In this document: positions 38,493 through 52,000 of the stretch, in pieces | How positions within the stretch are numbered: the stretch's first letter is position 1 | Layout of the letters: the number at the start of each line of letters is the position of its first letter | Assembly: GCF_000471905.2 (NCBI RefSeq) | Contig: NW_006498102.1 | Coordinates: 1,468,015 to 1,532,014, forward strand | Direction: 5' to 3' | Source of the DNA: Amborella trichopoda | Taxonomy: Eukaryota; Streptophyta; Magnoliopsida; Amborellales; Amborellaceae | Length of the DNA stretch: 64,000 bases | Position numbers and translations under genes: made by a program | Notes under the pieces: model-generated | Databases searched by the model: none | What the model saw: the letters and a program-made list of their open reading frames with translations, nothing else | What the model was told of the DNA's origin: nothing

Positions 38493-39619
38493 TTCAAGAA
38501 AGAATCCATCCTTCTTTTTGGTTAGATAAGGGTGGGAATCTGGTTAGATGAGGGTGGGAATCCATGCTGGAATAAAGGCAAAGCCTCCAATTTATCCTAT
38601 TTTGGGTTTTATACTTTTCTCTTTATATTTGGAAAAGGCATTCATGAGTTAGTCGTTGCAAGGACCCTGACTCACTAAGGTGGATGTGGTAAAAAGCTCA
38701 TAGGGTTAAAATGAATTTAGACGGTGTAAAAAATTTGTCAAAAATTCACATTTTAAATAATATATATTTTTTTATATTCATGATCATCTTAATTTAGATC
38801 ATGAATCCCTAAAATTTTAGATTAAAAAATCTATTTGTAAGATAATTTTAGGTGGGGGCCTGCATATGTACAGTATGTGTCGGCTAAACGTACCTCGGGT
38901 TTTATGCTTTTTTTTCCAAAACGACTAAAATAAATATTTTACATGTGTAAATTGCCAAAATGACAAAAGTAAATATTTTTAAATACAGCCTGCGATTTTT
39001 TTATGCATGTAAAGTGACGTATACCAAGACAATTACATATTTGATGGATGAGAAAATCTTGTCACTACCAATGGATCTTGAATTCTTGATGTGCACCAAA
39101 GCGGCAGTTATCTTATTCCCCTCCCAGAAACAAGGAGTTAATTAATATATTATTTTTTGATTTGCTTTAGGTTGATGGACCCATTAATTAGTAGATTATT
39201 TTTGGAAGTAAGATGTCTTATTTCATCCAAAAATAAATGTGTAAATTGGTGTACATAAAATCCACTTGGTCAAGTTACTTGGCTCTTGGCCGAGCCGGTC
39301 GAGTTAGGTATACCCTAGAAAAGTGAAAAAAGAACTAAAAAAGGGTAAAAATCTCCAAAAAAAAATTTAAAAAACAGAAAAGTTGAAATGATTAATAGAA
39401 ACATTAGGAGATTAATAAGGTGAAATTTTTTTTTATAAAAGATGGATTATCAAAAAAGTATATTTATAGCATGAATATCTCATAAATTTTTTTAAATATA
39501 TATATATAAAAGTTCCCAATGTTACAAACTAACAAAATTTCTATGAAGTATTTCTAACCAATATTTTTATTTTTTGTTTTTTTATATTTTTATATTTTTA
39601 TATTTTTATATTTTTTAAG

Positions 39620-40210
39620 CATTTATTTGGGTCCAGCAAGATGGGTTCCACTCAAGTGCCAATAGATCCGGACCCAAATCGAGACCCGTTGGGTATACGT
39701 GACAGGGTCCCGGTATGGGTCCAATATTTGGACTTGACAGGTCGGATCCAGTTTCAAAACCTGGAACTGAACACCATTTGGGTCCGGGGCCAAGTTCGAT
39801 TAGACCCAACCCGTACCCATAAACTGTTGGAGATACAATACTTTATGCCCTAATCAGTTGGGTATATTAAGGATCGTATACAATAAGAACTCATAATCAT
39901 CTTTAGCTATTAAACGACAAATTAGCTTGCAATAGAATGGCTGGTGGTTGTGATGTTGCTAATAATAGAGGTATATGATGGTATAAAAATGACACAAAAA
40001 GAAAAAGCTCACAGTGAGGGGGACAATGGACCTGACCAGACTCGAGACCCGATGGGATAGACTCAGGACCAGACGGGTACAAGTATGAGTCCAACTTTTG
40101 GACCCAACGGGTCAGGTCCAAATCCAAAACTTGGACCTAAATCTCTCTGGATCTGCGTCCAGGTTCACCTACACTGGACCCGTTGCCTCCTCGAGGCTCC
40201 ACCAAGTTGG
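39620..40210 (+). repeat. Two direct copies of a GGGTCC/GACCC-rich repeat
   Basis: Segments about 39640-39825 and 40020-40200 share GAGACCCG, TTTGGACTTGACAGGTC or TTTGGACCCAACGGGTC, and AAAACCTGGA or AAAACTTGGA in the same order. They are more GC-rich than the surroundings and non-coding. The family is not recognised. Confidence 0.6.
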
Positions 40211-40329
40211 ACTCACACTCACTTTCTCTCTCCTCTCTGTTTCTCTCTTAAAAGATGAATTGGTCAGAAAATTCACAGGAAGCACCCAACTTTCTCTCCA
40301 ATAAATGGGACAAACCAATGATTTAAAAA

Positions 40330-40545
40330 TCGGCGAGTCGAACTAAACTCGCCTGGTTCGACTCGGGAATCGGCACAGCCCGTGCCGGTTCCAGCACAAA
40401 ATCGGGAACCGCCCAATTCTAAAACAGAACCGTCGGTTCCCACCCGGTTCTATCCGGTTCCCTGTCGATTCTAGCAGTTCCCACCCGATTCTAGCGGTTC
40501 CCACTCGGTTCTGTCCGGTCCCCTCTCGGTTCTATCCTCAAAAGC
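40330..40545 (+). repeat. CGGTTC-rich short repeat cluster
   Basis: Repeated TTCCCACCCGGTTCTA, TTCCCACCCGATTCTA and TTCCCACTCGGTTCTG units just upstream of the CACGTG minisatellite. They are probably part of one GC-rich repeat block. No frame is supported. Confidence 0.6.
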
Positions 40546-41045
40546 ACCTTCACACGTGTGTACGCGTCACACGTGCGACACACACCACTCCTACACGAGC
40601 GGTACACACTCCCACATGTGCTACACACACTCCCACACGTGCCACACACACTCCCACACGTGCCATACGGACATGCACGTCCCACACTTGCCACACTTGC
40701 CACACACACTCCCATATACATGCATGCACGTGCCCCACACGTGCCACACACACTCCCACACGTGCCATACGCACATGCCCGTGTGCACGCTACACACTCC
40801 CATATGCATGCGTGCACGTGTGGCACGTGTGTACCGGTTCTAGTTGAGTTCAGGCCTCAAAAACAGTCACACGTGTGTACGCGTTACATGTGCAACACAC
40901 ACCACTCCCACATGTGCCACACGTGCAACACGCACATGCACGCGTGCGTACACACGTGTGACATGCACATGCACGCGTGCACACTTGCGACACGCACATG
41001 CACGCATGCACACTTGCGACATGCACATGCACGCGTGTACGGATG
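40545..41045. repeat. CACACGTG minisatellite, alternating purine-pyrimidine
   Basis: Two blocks (about 40549-40830 and 40867-41040) each begin CACACGTGTGTACGCGT. They continue as units such as ACACACTCCCACACGTGCC (first block) and GCACATGCACGCGTGC (second block). The array is full of CACGTG and CACGCGTG palindromes and CpG sites. Several frames are open on both strands (the longest about 190 codons, His/Thr/Cys-rich) only because of the repeat. Confidence 0.9.
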
Positions 41046-42609
41046 CCCTAGTGTTTTCACACTTGTCTTTATTTTTCAATTACATAGTTATTTATATAGC
41101 ATATTTGAATACTCATCCTTCGATGTAGGATAATTCCTAAACATCATTAAATGAAAACAGAATGTAAATATATACTATTAATAAGCAATTTTAAACACAT
41201 ATGTTAAGGAGGCATGATAGTTATCATTAATGTTATTTGCTTTGACTTTTCAAGTTCGAATCCCCCCCTTGGGCCGTATGTTTATCCCCTCTTGAGCTAA
41301 TTTTTGCTCCCCCTTGGGCATATAATAAATTAAAGTGTTATTTCCAAAATTTGTACCATATGTTTATCCCCTATTGAGCTAATTTTTTTCCCCCTTGAGC
41401 ATATAATAAATTAAAGTGTTATTTCCAAAATTTATACGTATTTTATTAATTTTTACATTGATAACCAAATTTTTTATTTTATTTATTAATTTTACATTAT
41501 AAATCATGTAATGTACTATTTTTCTTACAGTTGTCAATAATACATTTTAAATTAGATAATATTATAAAATATTTTTAATTTGTTATTATTTATCTTATAA
41601 AATAATTATAAAATGTAAGCTCATAATTATAATTTCAGTAAATAATATTATAATTAGTTAGGTTGTAATAATTTTGGATTATAGTTAGTTAGGCTGTAAT
41701 AATTTGGGTTTTTTTAACGGATTAGGGTTTTTCGTCAAAACGATATTTTAATGGCCATTCTTTCATTGATTTAGTCTACTCTTTATTATAGTCCATTTAT
41801 AATTATATATTTTATCCATGATAATTCCATGATTTTTTTTTTATGTGATGCAAATTTAATACTTAAGTTTATATAGGGAAAGAGCATATCAATATTCACA
41901 AATTGATGAAAAAAATAAAAGTTAATAATGTAGTACTTTCATTTCTTATTGGATTCCTAAAAAACAACATTTATAATGAATTTTAATAATTTTTACATAT
42001 TTTTTTGAAACTTTAAGCTGATCGATTCAGCCGATTCCTAATCTGAATCTCTAATTCATCGATCCGGATCTTTTTTTGTGATACCCAATCCGGATCACCG
42101 ATCCGCTTTTTAAACCATTGGGACAAACCAAACCCGAGGAAAAATATCGAGACGTGACTTTTTCGTTTGGAAGCCTTCGTTTTGATTTCCTTTTTTCTAA
42201 ATCATTATTTGGATTCACACATTTGTAATTGGGGACTCAACCAACGTCCACTCCTCTCTTCAGATGTTATGCACCAATTAAAGAGAGCCTAATCATCACT
42301 CATTCTGTCATTCACTGTTCATAATTTTTATCTTTTTTTCTGGTGAACTCCATTGAAGTCCAACCACTCATTTTCTCTCTCTAGGCCCACTGAAAGTTCT
42401 ACGTGCTAGGAAATTTCCATCCTGATATTTTCTCTCTCTAAAACCACTGGGCCCAGGGGCCACGGTAAGTTGCGCTGATGAGTGACAAAGATTGTCTTTT
42501 TGTCTTCTCCAGAAGTTCAACGAACGCACTCGGATAAACCCATGTTTGAATTCTCTCTCTAGAGTCTCTGTGAGAGTTTGGGTTTTTGAGAGATAGAGAG
42601 ATAGAGGGA
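41046..42609. other. Upstream region of the NTMC2T3-like gene
   Basis: AT-rich DNA with a direct duplication (ATATAATAAATTAAAGTGTTATTTCC at about 41320 and 41401). A CT-rich stretch (CTCTCTCT near 42375 and 42432) and a GA-rich leader (42580-42608) lie just before the ATG, a pattern common in plant 5' UTRs. No clear TATA box was fixed. Confidence 0.45.
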
Positions 42610-45600
42610 ATGGCCTTGCTACTGAGGCGCGCCTCGTTCATGAGAGATAGAGCAGAGATTGCAAAAAGAATCAGAGACATATGCGCTGGTGAAGCGCTTG
42701 AGATATGGAGCCATGTTGTTACAGAGAGGCCCCTTTTACCATTACTGATTCCTCTGGTTCTCTTGGCTTGGGCACTGGAGCGATGGCTTGTGCCATTCTC
42801 GAATTGGGCTCCTCTTCTGGTCACTGTTTGGGCAACAATTCAGGTTTGCTTTCACAATTCTGCAGACTTTAAAATTTAACGTACCTTTTAACTTAACAAT
42901 TCAGGTTAGATTTAAAAAAACAAAATAAGAGATTAACATACCGTTTCCTTGTTATTTTGAATTTTTTGACAGATTATTGTTCCTTGTTTATTAATTACAG
43001 AGATTTTGAATTTGGTTTGGTTAACCAAAACCCATAATTGCAAACTGATTTTTGAGCCCCATTGGTAAATGGCTGAAAATTGTGATCAGCCCATGAAAAG
43101 TGTGGCTAACATTTTCCATTTGAGTTCTTATGTGGACTTAATTTTTGATATGTTGTACTAGATCAGCTGAAATTCGATCTGATAAGACAGTTAAACTCAG
43201 AAAAAATTGATGTAGAAATCGTCCCAATTTGAACTCAGTTTGAAATTGTATTATTCGTATTGTTGGTGTGATGAGCCGAGAAAATAAGATGTATGTTTTT
43301 GCTTAAGTATTTAGGAAGGGAAACAGCAAAAGATAATGTTCTCCTTAGTGGTGACAGTTTTATTGACATAGACCAATAAGATGACACTCTCACTAAAAAA
43401 TGCTTAACAAAGAACTATTGATTTTCTCCAATCCCATCTCTAGAGAAACTCTATCATCCCCTGGATTTCTGAAACCAATATGCAGGAGAGAGTCGTGGAC
43501 CTTTTAAAGTCATCGAATGGTGCTTTGTATAGATTGAAACAAGGTAGCATATAGATATTTGAGCCATGTAGATCTGCTCATGACCATCCTTCTAATGGAT
43601 GTTCATCTTCACAAATATATCTTTTATGACTGGCGGTATCAAGGGCCTTGATAGTAATCATCTTTGGGACCGTTTATCTTTCTCCTCATAACCAAATCCA
43701 ATGTTCATGTGGCTTCTCCTTGTCAAGGAGTCAAGTCTTGTACCCTCTCATTTCTCCCATATATTCATTTTTAATGGTGTTCACTCGTATACAACAAACA
43801 ATATTTTCAAAACAAATCAAGAGTTGGTGACTCTTGGGTTTTAGTGGATGTCACCAATTATGTCACTTATGCTAATCTATCAAGTTAGATCAGTATGTTT
43901 ATGTGATCGCCGCATACCAATGAAATTGAATGGCATGTTCTATAGTACAGCTATAACACAAGCTTTTCTTTATGGGGCGAAATGTTGGGAGCTCAAGAAA
44001 CAACATACCCATAGGATGAGTCTAATTGAGATGTGTATGTTGAGATGAATGAGTGGCAAGACAAAAAATGATAGAATTCGAAATGAATACATTCAAGAGA
44101 ACTTATGTGTGGCTCCAATAGGCGATAAGATGAGAGAAAGTAGACTTAAGTGGGTCAGTCATGTATAATGTAGACCCAGTACAACACCTGTTAAGATGCA
44201 TAAGTTAGCTCAAGTGGAAGGCTCAAAAAGGCAAGCGGTAGGCCCAAAAGGACATGGTTGAAAATAGTGAGCAAAGATATGGGGACTTATATGACTCTTG
44301 AAAGAGCAAAATGGCAAACCAGGATTCGTATAGCTGACCCCAAACAGTTACGAAAAGGCTCTGATGATGATGATAATCATGAGATTTTATTGACAAATGA
44401 CATGGTTAAGTGTGCTTCTTCAAATTATAATTCAATTAGAGGATCATATTTGCTAAAATGATTCGATAAACCGCTCTCACATGTTTAATTGCTTTTTAAT
44501 TTTGTCAAATTCATCCTTGCAGCAAATAAGAACCCAGTTCAATGATTTGTGATACTACAACTTTCCTAGGGGCTGGATATAGCCCGACATGGTTTTGGTG
44601 TTCATTTATAGCAGTTTGCAAGGGGCCGTCACTTGGTGTGACGATAAAAGGCTCGGGTAGCCAGCGCAAGAGCGTGGGTTCAAGTCATGAGAGCTGCCAC
44701 TTTGTGCATAAGCCAAAAGTTAGGACCATTTCCAGTCCACCCCTCCCAAGACCGTGCTTAGACGGGACCAGCACCAGGTTATGGCCCTTTCTTATAGCAG
44801 TTTGCCCATGAGTTGCAAGGAAAAGACCTCAATAGACACCTACAAATGTTAATTGTGTTAGATTGTTTAAGATAAGATTACTGATTTGATTGGATGGATA
44901 TGCCGATGAGAAATTTGTTCAACTTTGGAGCATTTCCTTTCTTTGAATTTTTGAAATAGTAGTTAGCATGGGAACGATCTATAAGAGTTCAAAATTAAAC
45001 TTGATTCCCTTGTCTTCACTCATGCAGTATGGAAGATATCAGCGCGAGCGACTTGTAGATGACCTGAACAAGAAGTGGAAGCGTCACATATTAAACACAT
45101 TGGTTGGTTCTGTTCTTGTTATAATTTTTTTGAATGTTTTGTGATGTTTATGTCATGATTCGTGCTATCTAGAAGTTCTGTAATTTTACCCACCATGAGA
45201 AGTATGTGCAGGTGATTTGACTTGATAGTCTTATTGATATTGCAGCCTTTTACACCATTAGAGCCATGTGAGTGGTTGAACAAGCTTTTGATGGAGGTCT
45301 GGCCTAACTTTCTTGATCCAAAACTCTCGAAAAGGTTCTCATCTATTGTGGAGGTGTGCTTCTAGTTCTTTACTTTCCAACTATGCTTGTTATGCTATTC
45401 TAGACATGCACGAATGTTAGTTAATTTTCATGTATAATGTTCCCGACCAACAGAACATCGTCATTACATGTAATATCCTTAACTTGAAATGAAATCTGTA
45501 ATTTGTAGGGACCCTGTGTTTGCATTTCTTACTTTTTACTTGTGTCATAGCATTTCTTTCTATGTTATTATTATTATGGAAAAAGATTCTATAACCCAAC

Positions 45601-45812
45601 GATTATGCTACAGTATAAGCCCATTGGCTAAAATATAGCTAGAGAGATTCTTTTGGGCTGCAATTTTGTACATCTTTGATTTGAGAATAATCAACTTCAT
45701 AACAAGGAAAGAATCAATTGTGAGTTCCTAAAGGCCTAGATCCACTCACTGTCTACTAAATGGACGGCTTGCATTCACCAGACATGGTAGAATCATTTTC
45801 CTCAATTTTCTG

Positions 45813-45899
<87 letters not shown>

Positions 45900-46038
45900 A
45901 CTCGTACTTCGTACGTACGNNNNNNNNNNNNNNNNNNNNGGTACCGTACGTACTACCTACCTACACTACGTCTACTAAGTACGGTACGGTACGTCGTCTA
46001 CTACTACCACGACAGTAGTAGTATACTACTTTCTTCTA

Positions 46039-46092
<54 letters not shown>

Positions 46093-49000
46093 CACATGCA
46101 CATTTTTTTTCTTTATGCATATGTGAGGTTTCTTACTTTTTTCTTTATGCCTACGCAAGGTTTAGATGAATGCAAAAACAAACTCTTCTAGCTTGAAGTG
46201 GCTTACAATTTTAAGCCTGTGTGCTTATATAATCTTTTAACTCCTATGTTTGCTGCTCTTGTTGTTGCTGCTGCTGTTGTTGTTGCCGTTGAAATTTATC
46301 AGTCTTGAATCAAGGTCATATGTCCTAAACATGTTAACACTGCGAAAAAGTGATATTTTCATTTTTTTGACATATTATGATAAGACTGTAAAAATAAGAA
46401 AGAAGATTGTGTGCACAACATGCATAAATTGTTTAAGAAAACCAGCCGCCAAATGCCTAGGTGCCCAAAGGGCCCTAGATCGCATGCCTAGACCTGCGTT
46501 TCCATTCCTGGCGCCAGTACCTGGGCACCCACCCAGGGCTTGTGCCTGTGTTTGTGGAAACAAAGTAGCCCCTAAAGGCAATTTGGGCATTTTGACCCAT
46601 TAAATATACTAAAAAGGGTGTTTGGGGTATTCTAAACCCCCAAAGTTGAAAAAATCAAATCTTAACCCTACAAAAACCCCAAATCGATTGATTTAGCATA
46701 TTTCTTTGAATCGGAAAAAAAAAGAAAAAAAAGAAAAAAAAGAAACGCTTGATGTTTGAAGAAGCATCCAAAAGCTTACCCTTTATTAGTGGAATTGTTT
46801 AAGGGTGTTAGTAATTACGAAGATTCTAACTACTGACGATTGAAGAATCAAAGATCTCCTCTCTATTCTACTGTATTTCATCTTGTCTTTTATGTTGCAT
46901 CATCTTGTATTGGACATTTGGATGATTGATTTCCTACTCTTATTGGAGACTTGTAGTCCACGTGACTGTCTATGTTCGTGTAATTGTGTGTCATTGTATG
47001 GTATGAATTGGAGAGTTGGTGACTGATACATTATGGACTTGTTATGTTTTTTCACTAAATTTTCAATAATGAAGTTTTAAACGTGTTTCAATATTCATGC
47101 ATAAATATTTGCATGAAAAAGTTAATTGGAATATAGATATATATGCAAAAAATACAAAATTAATAGAAATATCTGCCTATATGTGCATTTGGACAGCATG
47201 TATATGCATATTCCTGAACTTTTTTACCTCAGAGCGCCTGAGGTTCTGGGTGCCTGCCTAGGTGCTGGGCACTGGGTGCTTGGCTGGCCGCCTAGCATTT
47301 TCTGAAAAATTGCATGCATGCACACATAGTTTGTTTTTTTTTTTGTTTTGTTTTGTTTTTTTGTTTTGTTTGTTTTTTTTGTTTTTTTTGTTTTGTTTGT
47401 TTGTTTTTTTTTTTTTGCTTTTGCAATAGCCTATATAAGCACGCCACCCACATATCCACATGGTTGTGGTTTTGTTAGAATTGTCTCTATATCAAAATTT
47501 GTTTAATGTGTTTATATCTTGACACATAACATATTGATGTGTTTGATGAGAAGGACTTTATATCATTTCTCAAAGGCCGGTTATAAATTTCTTGCAAAGG
47601 ACAAGGGTAATTTACAACTACAGGGTGGCCTTTAACAATGATCTTCTTTGGAACTATTGGGAAAATACTTAGAACTTGCAGGTTAATCCCAATTGTCAAT
47701 TCTTTGTGGATTCGTCTCTCCTTCCTCTGCATTTTTTGATCAGCTAAGGGTCGAATTCTCTCTTGAATTTGATCTTCCAGATTACACACCTCTTTACTTG
47801 GCTCATGGTTCTAATGAAGGCTGGTAGGAACTTCACCCTATGATTTTTGCTTGATAATGATTCAGCAAACTGGGGTGCCTAAAGAAGACAAAACTCACTA
47901 TTTTTCTTAGTTTTACATTACCTTATCAATTGTTTATTAGTTTCAAAGCTTTTTAGAATGGAGACTAATTCTAACTACTCGGTTGTGCTAGTCAATCTGG
48001 GAAGTATGTCCTGTTCAACTCTGTTAATGGAACAGCTTGGATGATTTAATTAGTTATTGTTTTAGAATTATGCTTCAAAGGTTATACATGAAAGAAATGC
48101 ATGTCATACTTCAGAATGTATAGCTGTCATACTTCAAAATGCATAATTGTGAGGCCTTATGACTTCTAAGTTATTTTGTGCCATATATTTGCTCATTATT
48201 TCTATCTAACTGGATGAAATCTTTGCTCTTGCAGAAACGTCTGAAATTGCGGAAACCAAAGCTAATTGTCAGTAATATTTATGTTCATCCTTTGTTTTGA
48301 TAATATTTACTTCATCTTGTCTTATGATGAATGCAGTTTTATTATGAGGTTCCATTGTCCAGTATATAATAAGGATTTTTTCTTTTCAGCAAAAACTTGA
48401 TTTACAGGAGTTCTCACTAGGGTCGTGCCCACCCATCATAGGGTCACAAGGTACATACTGGTCAACTACTGGCGACCAGGTTAGGTTTCTGGCATTTGAA
48501 TCGTCTTGTAATTCATGTTGTAAGAAATCCCTTCATTGTGTTTGCTACTATTTTACTATTTCATATTGGGCTCTTGCCAGTTGGATAAAGCATTTCTTTG
48601 GTTGTTATATGCTGCTCTTTTAATTTTTAAAAGGTGTTTACTTTGGTTAAAAATGATTGCTACCTAGCAGAACGTATAAATGAGTACAAAATATTCTATG
48701 CATTTAAAGATATTTTTGCAATTTAATACTTTTGGCTGTGTACCCATTTCTATATTGCTCTTTAAGTTCTTTTTCTATCTAGCTTTTAATAGATCATGCT
48801 TACTTTCTTTCAAGTGTATATTGATGCCTTATACCCATCTACTCGTGTATATGACAGTGCATGAAAACAATGACATTTTGAATAAGAGTAATGATCCTAT
48901 GAGACCCTCCCGCACCGATGCGTGTAGGACCCCAAAGGATCACAATTAAATTTGGCACAGATCTCTAGAAAAGTTATCACATGGTTGTAGGACTTGACTT

Positions 49001-52000
49001 TTCTAGAGATCTATGCCAAATTTAATGGTGATCCTTTGGGGTCCTACACACATGGGTGTGGGAGGGTCTTACAAGGTCATTTCCCTTTGAATAATATGCA
49101 AAAACATTTTTTTTGTTTTGGGGGGGGGGGGGGAGGGTGCAGGGTTTTCCAACTTGCATCTTTCAAATTGAATCATTCTACAAGGCCTATATAATTTATC
49201 CTCCTTGAGAGAGTTTAAGTGTTGTTGTCTCACTATTTATATTGTTCGTTTGAATTTTTTTGCATAAACTGATTCCTAGCAGACTTATTAGTCTTTGAAC
49301 CTTATTGCTGTACCATTTATATCAATCTTAGTGGATCTTCGTGTGCATTATGGTCCTAGAATGTCCATTATAGTCCTAAAATGATACTAGTTGTACCCCT
49401 GCTATAACAAGAGAAAGGCCTATATGATTCACTAGAATACAACCTGAACTGAAGACTCAGTTGCAAGGTTTTGGGGAATAATGAACTCTTTATGTTTCAT
49501 TTCACCACTTTAGGATACATTAGCCAGCCCCATTGGGGGTAATGTACAATAGTACTCTCAAACAATTAATACAATAACACCAAGTGTATGTTAAAGATAT
49601 TCTATCACACTCCTTCAAGCTGACATGGTAACATGGAAAGCTTGTCTCTATCACGAAATAACTTTTCCCTAGTGAGAGTCTTGATCATAATATCTGTAAC
49701 TTGATTTGATGTACTTATATGCTTTACAATAATTTTATTATCACAAACCATTTCTCTTATGTAGTGATGGTCAACAACAAGATGTTTGGCCTTCCAATAC
49801 TGTTCTAGATTATTTGATATCTTGATAGCAATTTGGTTATCACAGTGCACTTATCTTGGATTCTCTAGGTGACTACCCATTTCTGAGTATAGATTGGACA
49901 ACCATTTTGTTTTTGAAGTTGCAAGAGACATAGATTTATATGCTGCTTCAAGTTTGGTTTTCTGCTTTTTGCTACTACATGGTACGAAATTTCTGCCTAA
50001 GAATATGCAAAAGCTAGGAACTGACCTTCTATCATTAGGACAGTTTGCTTAGTCAGCATTAGAGAAAGTTGTTAGTTTAAGTCCCCCTTGTGAGATATAT
50101 AGACGATCAGAATTTAGTATTCCTTTGACATACCTCAATTTTCCCGTTATATAGTCTTAGTTAATATGCGGTTTTTGTATTTTGCATATGTTGGCAAATT
50201 GTATTGACTGCGTGACAATGCTTGACCATGTGAAGGTCAAGTATTAAAGCCCTCCAATTAAACTTCTATATTGAATAGGATTCTGAAGTAACTCCCCTTC
50301 ATTGGCTTATTTGAGTTGGGATTCCTATTGGTTTAAACTCCAACGTGCCAAATTTTTCAAGCAATTCCATTGCATATTTTTGTTAGGATAAACTAACCCA
50401 CTTGAGAATCTATGTATTTCTATACCAAGAAAATATTTAATCTTCCAAGGTCGTTCATTTCAAAGGATGCACGCAACTTTGTTTTTAGTTTCTCAATATC
50501 CAACTTGTTGTTTTACGTAATAATCGTATTATCTATTTACAAGAGTATTGCTGAGCTGCCTTTATTAATAATCATGTCAACAAACCTAGAAAGTTATGCC
50601 TTATTCCTTCGATGTTCCATGGAGAAATGCATTTTTCACATCTATTTAGTTGAGCTCTCATCCTTTTATGACCACTAGAGCAACACTAGCCCTTATGGTT
50701 ACAGCTTTGACCACGGGACTAAAAGTTTCTTCATAGTCCAATCCCTACTCTTGATTGTATCCTTTGACTACTAGGCGAGCTTTGAACCTTTCTACACTTC
50801 CACCTTATTTAAGTTTTGCTTTGTAACCCCATTTGGAATTCACCTCTTTTTTTTGTTTTCTTTTGAGGTGGTGGAACAAGCTCTCAAGTTTCATTTTGGT
50901 ATAAGGTTCTAATTGTTTCCTCCATAGCTTTTCTCTGTCATTGATCTTGGATTGCTTCTTCCTATGACATCAGCTCTTTTACTTTCAATGCAAATAACAT
51001 AAACACCCCATGCTCATTAGAGCAGCTAGCAAAAGAGACATATTGTTCCATTGGATAACATGAGCTTTGTGTTCAGTATAAATTAACCTCATGGAATGGA
51101 TAGGTGAAGAAGGGACTAGTGTTTTGAGATGCGTCGAGATGATACAATGTTGTCTGAGATAGGTTCTTCTCTACCTTCTTGACTCCCATGTATGGATTTC
51201 ACTAGTGTGGAGATGCACTGAGATTTTACAGGAGCAAGACTAGGAAGTTTTGGCACAAGGATTTCACTGGGAGAGACTGTTGAGGCATCACAATAAGACC
51301 TCTTCAATGTGGACTTACTTACCTCATTGGGTAATGGTTGCGATGCATAAGTCTTCGTAATCAGAAGAGGTCCAAGAGGTGGTGGTGCACTCATCTTTAC
51401 ATGTTCTTCCCCTTTCATAGACACCTTTATACTTTCAAATACTTTCAAAATAAATACTGTAAAAGAAAGGGGTGCAAGTTAGTATCTGAGGAAGAATAGT
51501 ATGGATTAGCCTCATCAAAGGTAATATGGCAAGAAGAATTGGCTCTCTGTATTGAGGGAATACAGCATCTGTAAACCTTATGGTCTAGACTGTAGGCAAT
51601 GAATACCTGTTGATCTGCTTTAGGCTAAAGTCTATTGTGAAGTGAAGAATTGATAGCCAGATAGACACAATCGTGAGTAATCAGCAATGATTTCTTAAAA
51701 TTTGTAATATGGAGTGGTTCCTTAAAGTGCTGATGTAGGAAAGTGAGTAATTATCAGATTGCTACTAGGAAAGCCTTTTCCCTCAAGGAACGAATATGTA
51801 ATCAAGCATCATCATTAGTGCAAACCCCACAAGTTGTAGTTTATTTTATTCAGCAATTCCATTTTACTACTGTACATAGAAACTAACGTTGTAAATGTAT
51901 ATTATCCCTCATGATTGGATATCAATACTTTAATGTGTTTCCCAAATAATTTCTAACCTTGGTTTGAAATAAGTCTAAAACAATCCAAAAATTTATATTT

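Noticed and set aside
40491-41133. Cys/His/Thr-rich frames of up to 191 codons on both strands
   Set aside because: Translations of the CACACGTG minisatellite; many frames are open at once, as expected for such a repeat.
41250-41280. T-arm-like GTTCGAATCCC
   Set aside because: No upstream A box or cloverleaf; a chance match or SINE scrap.
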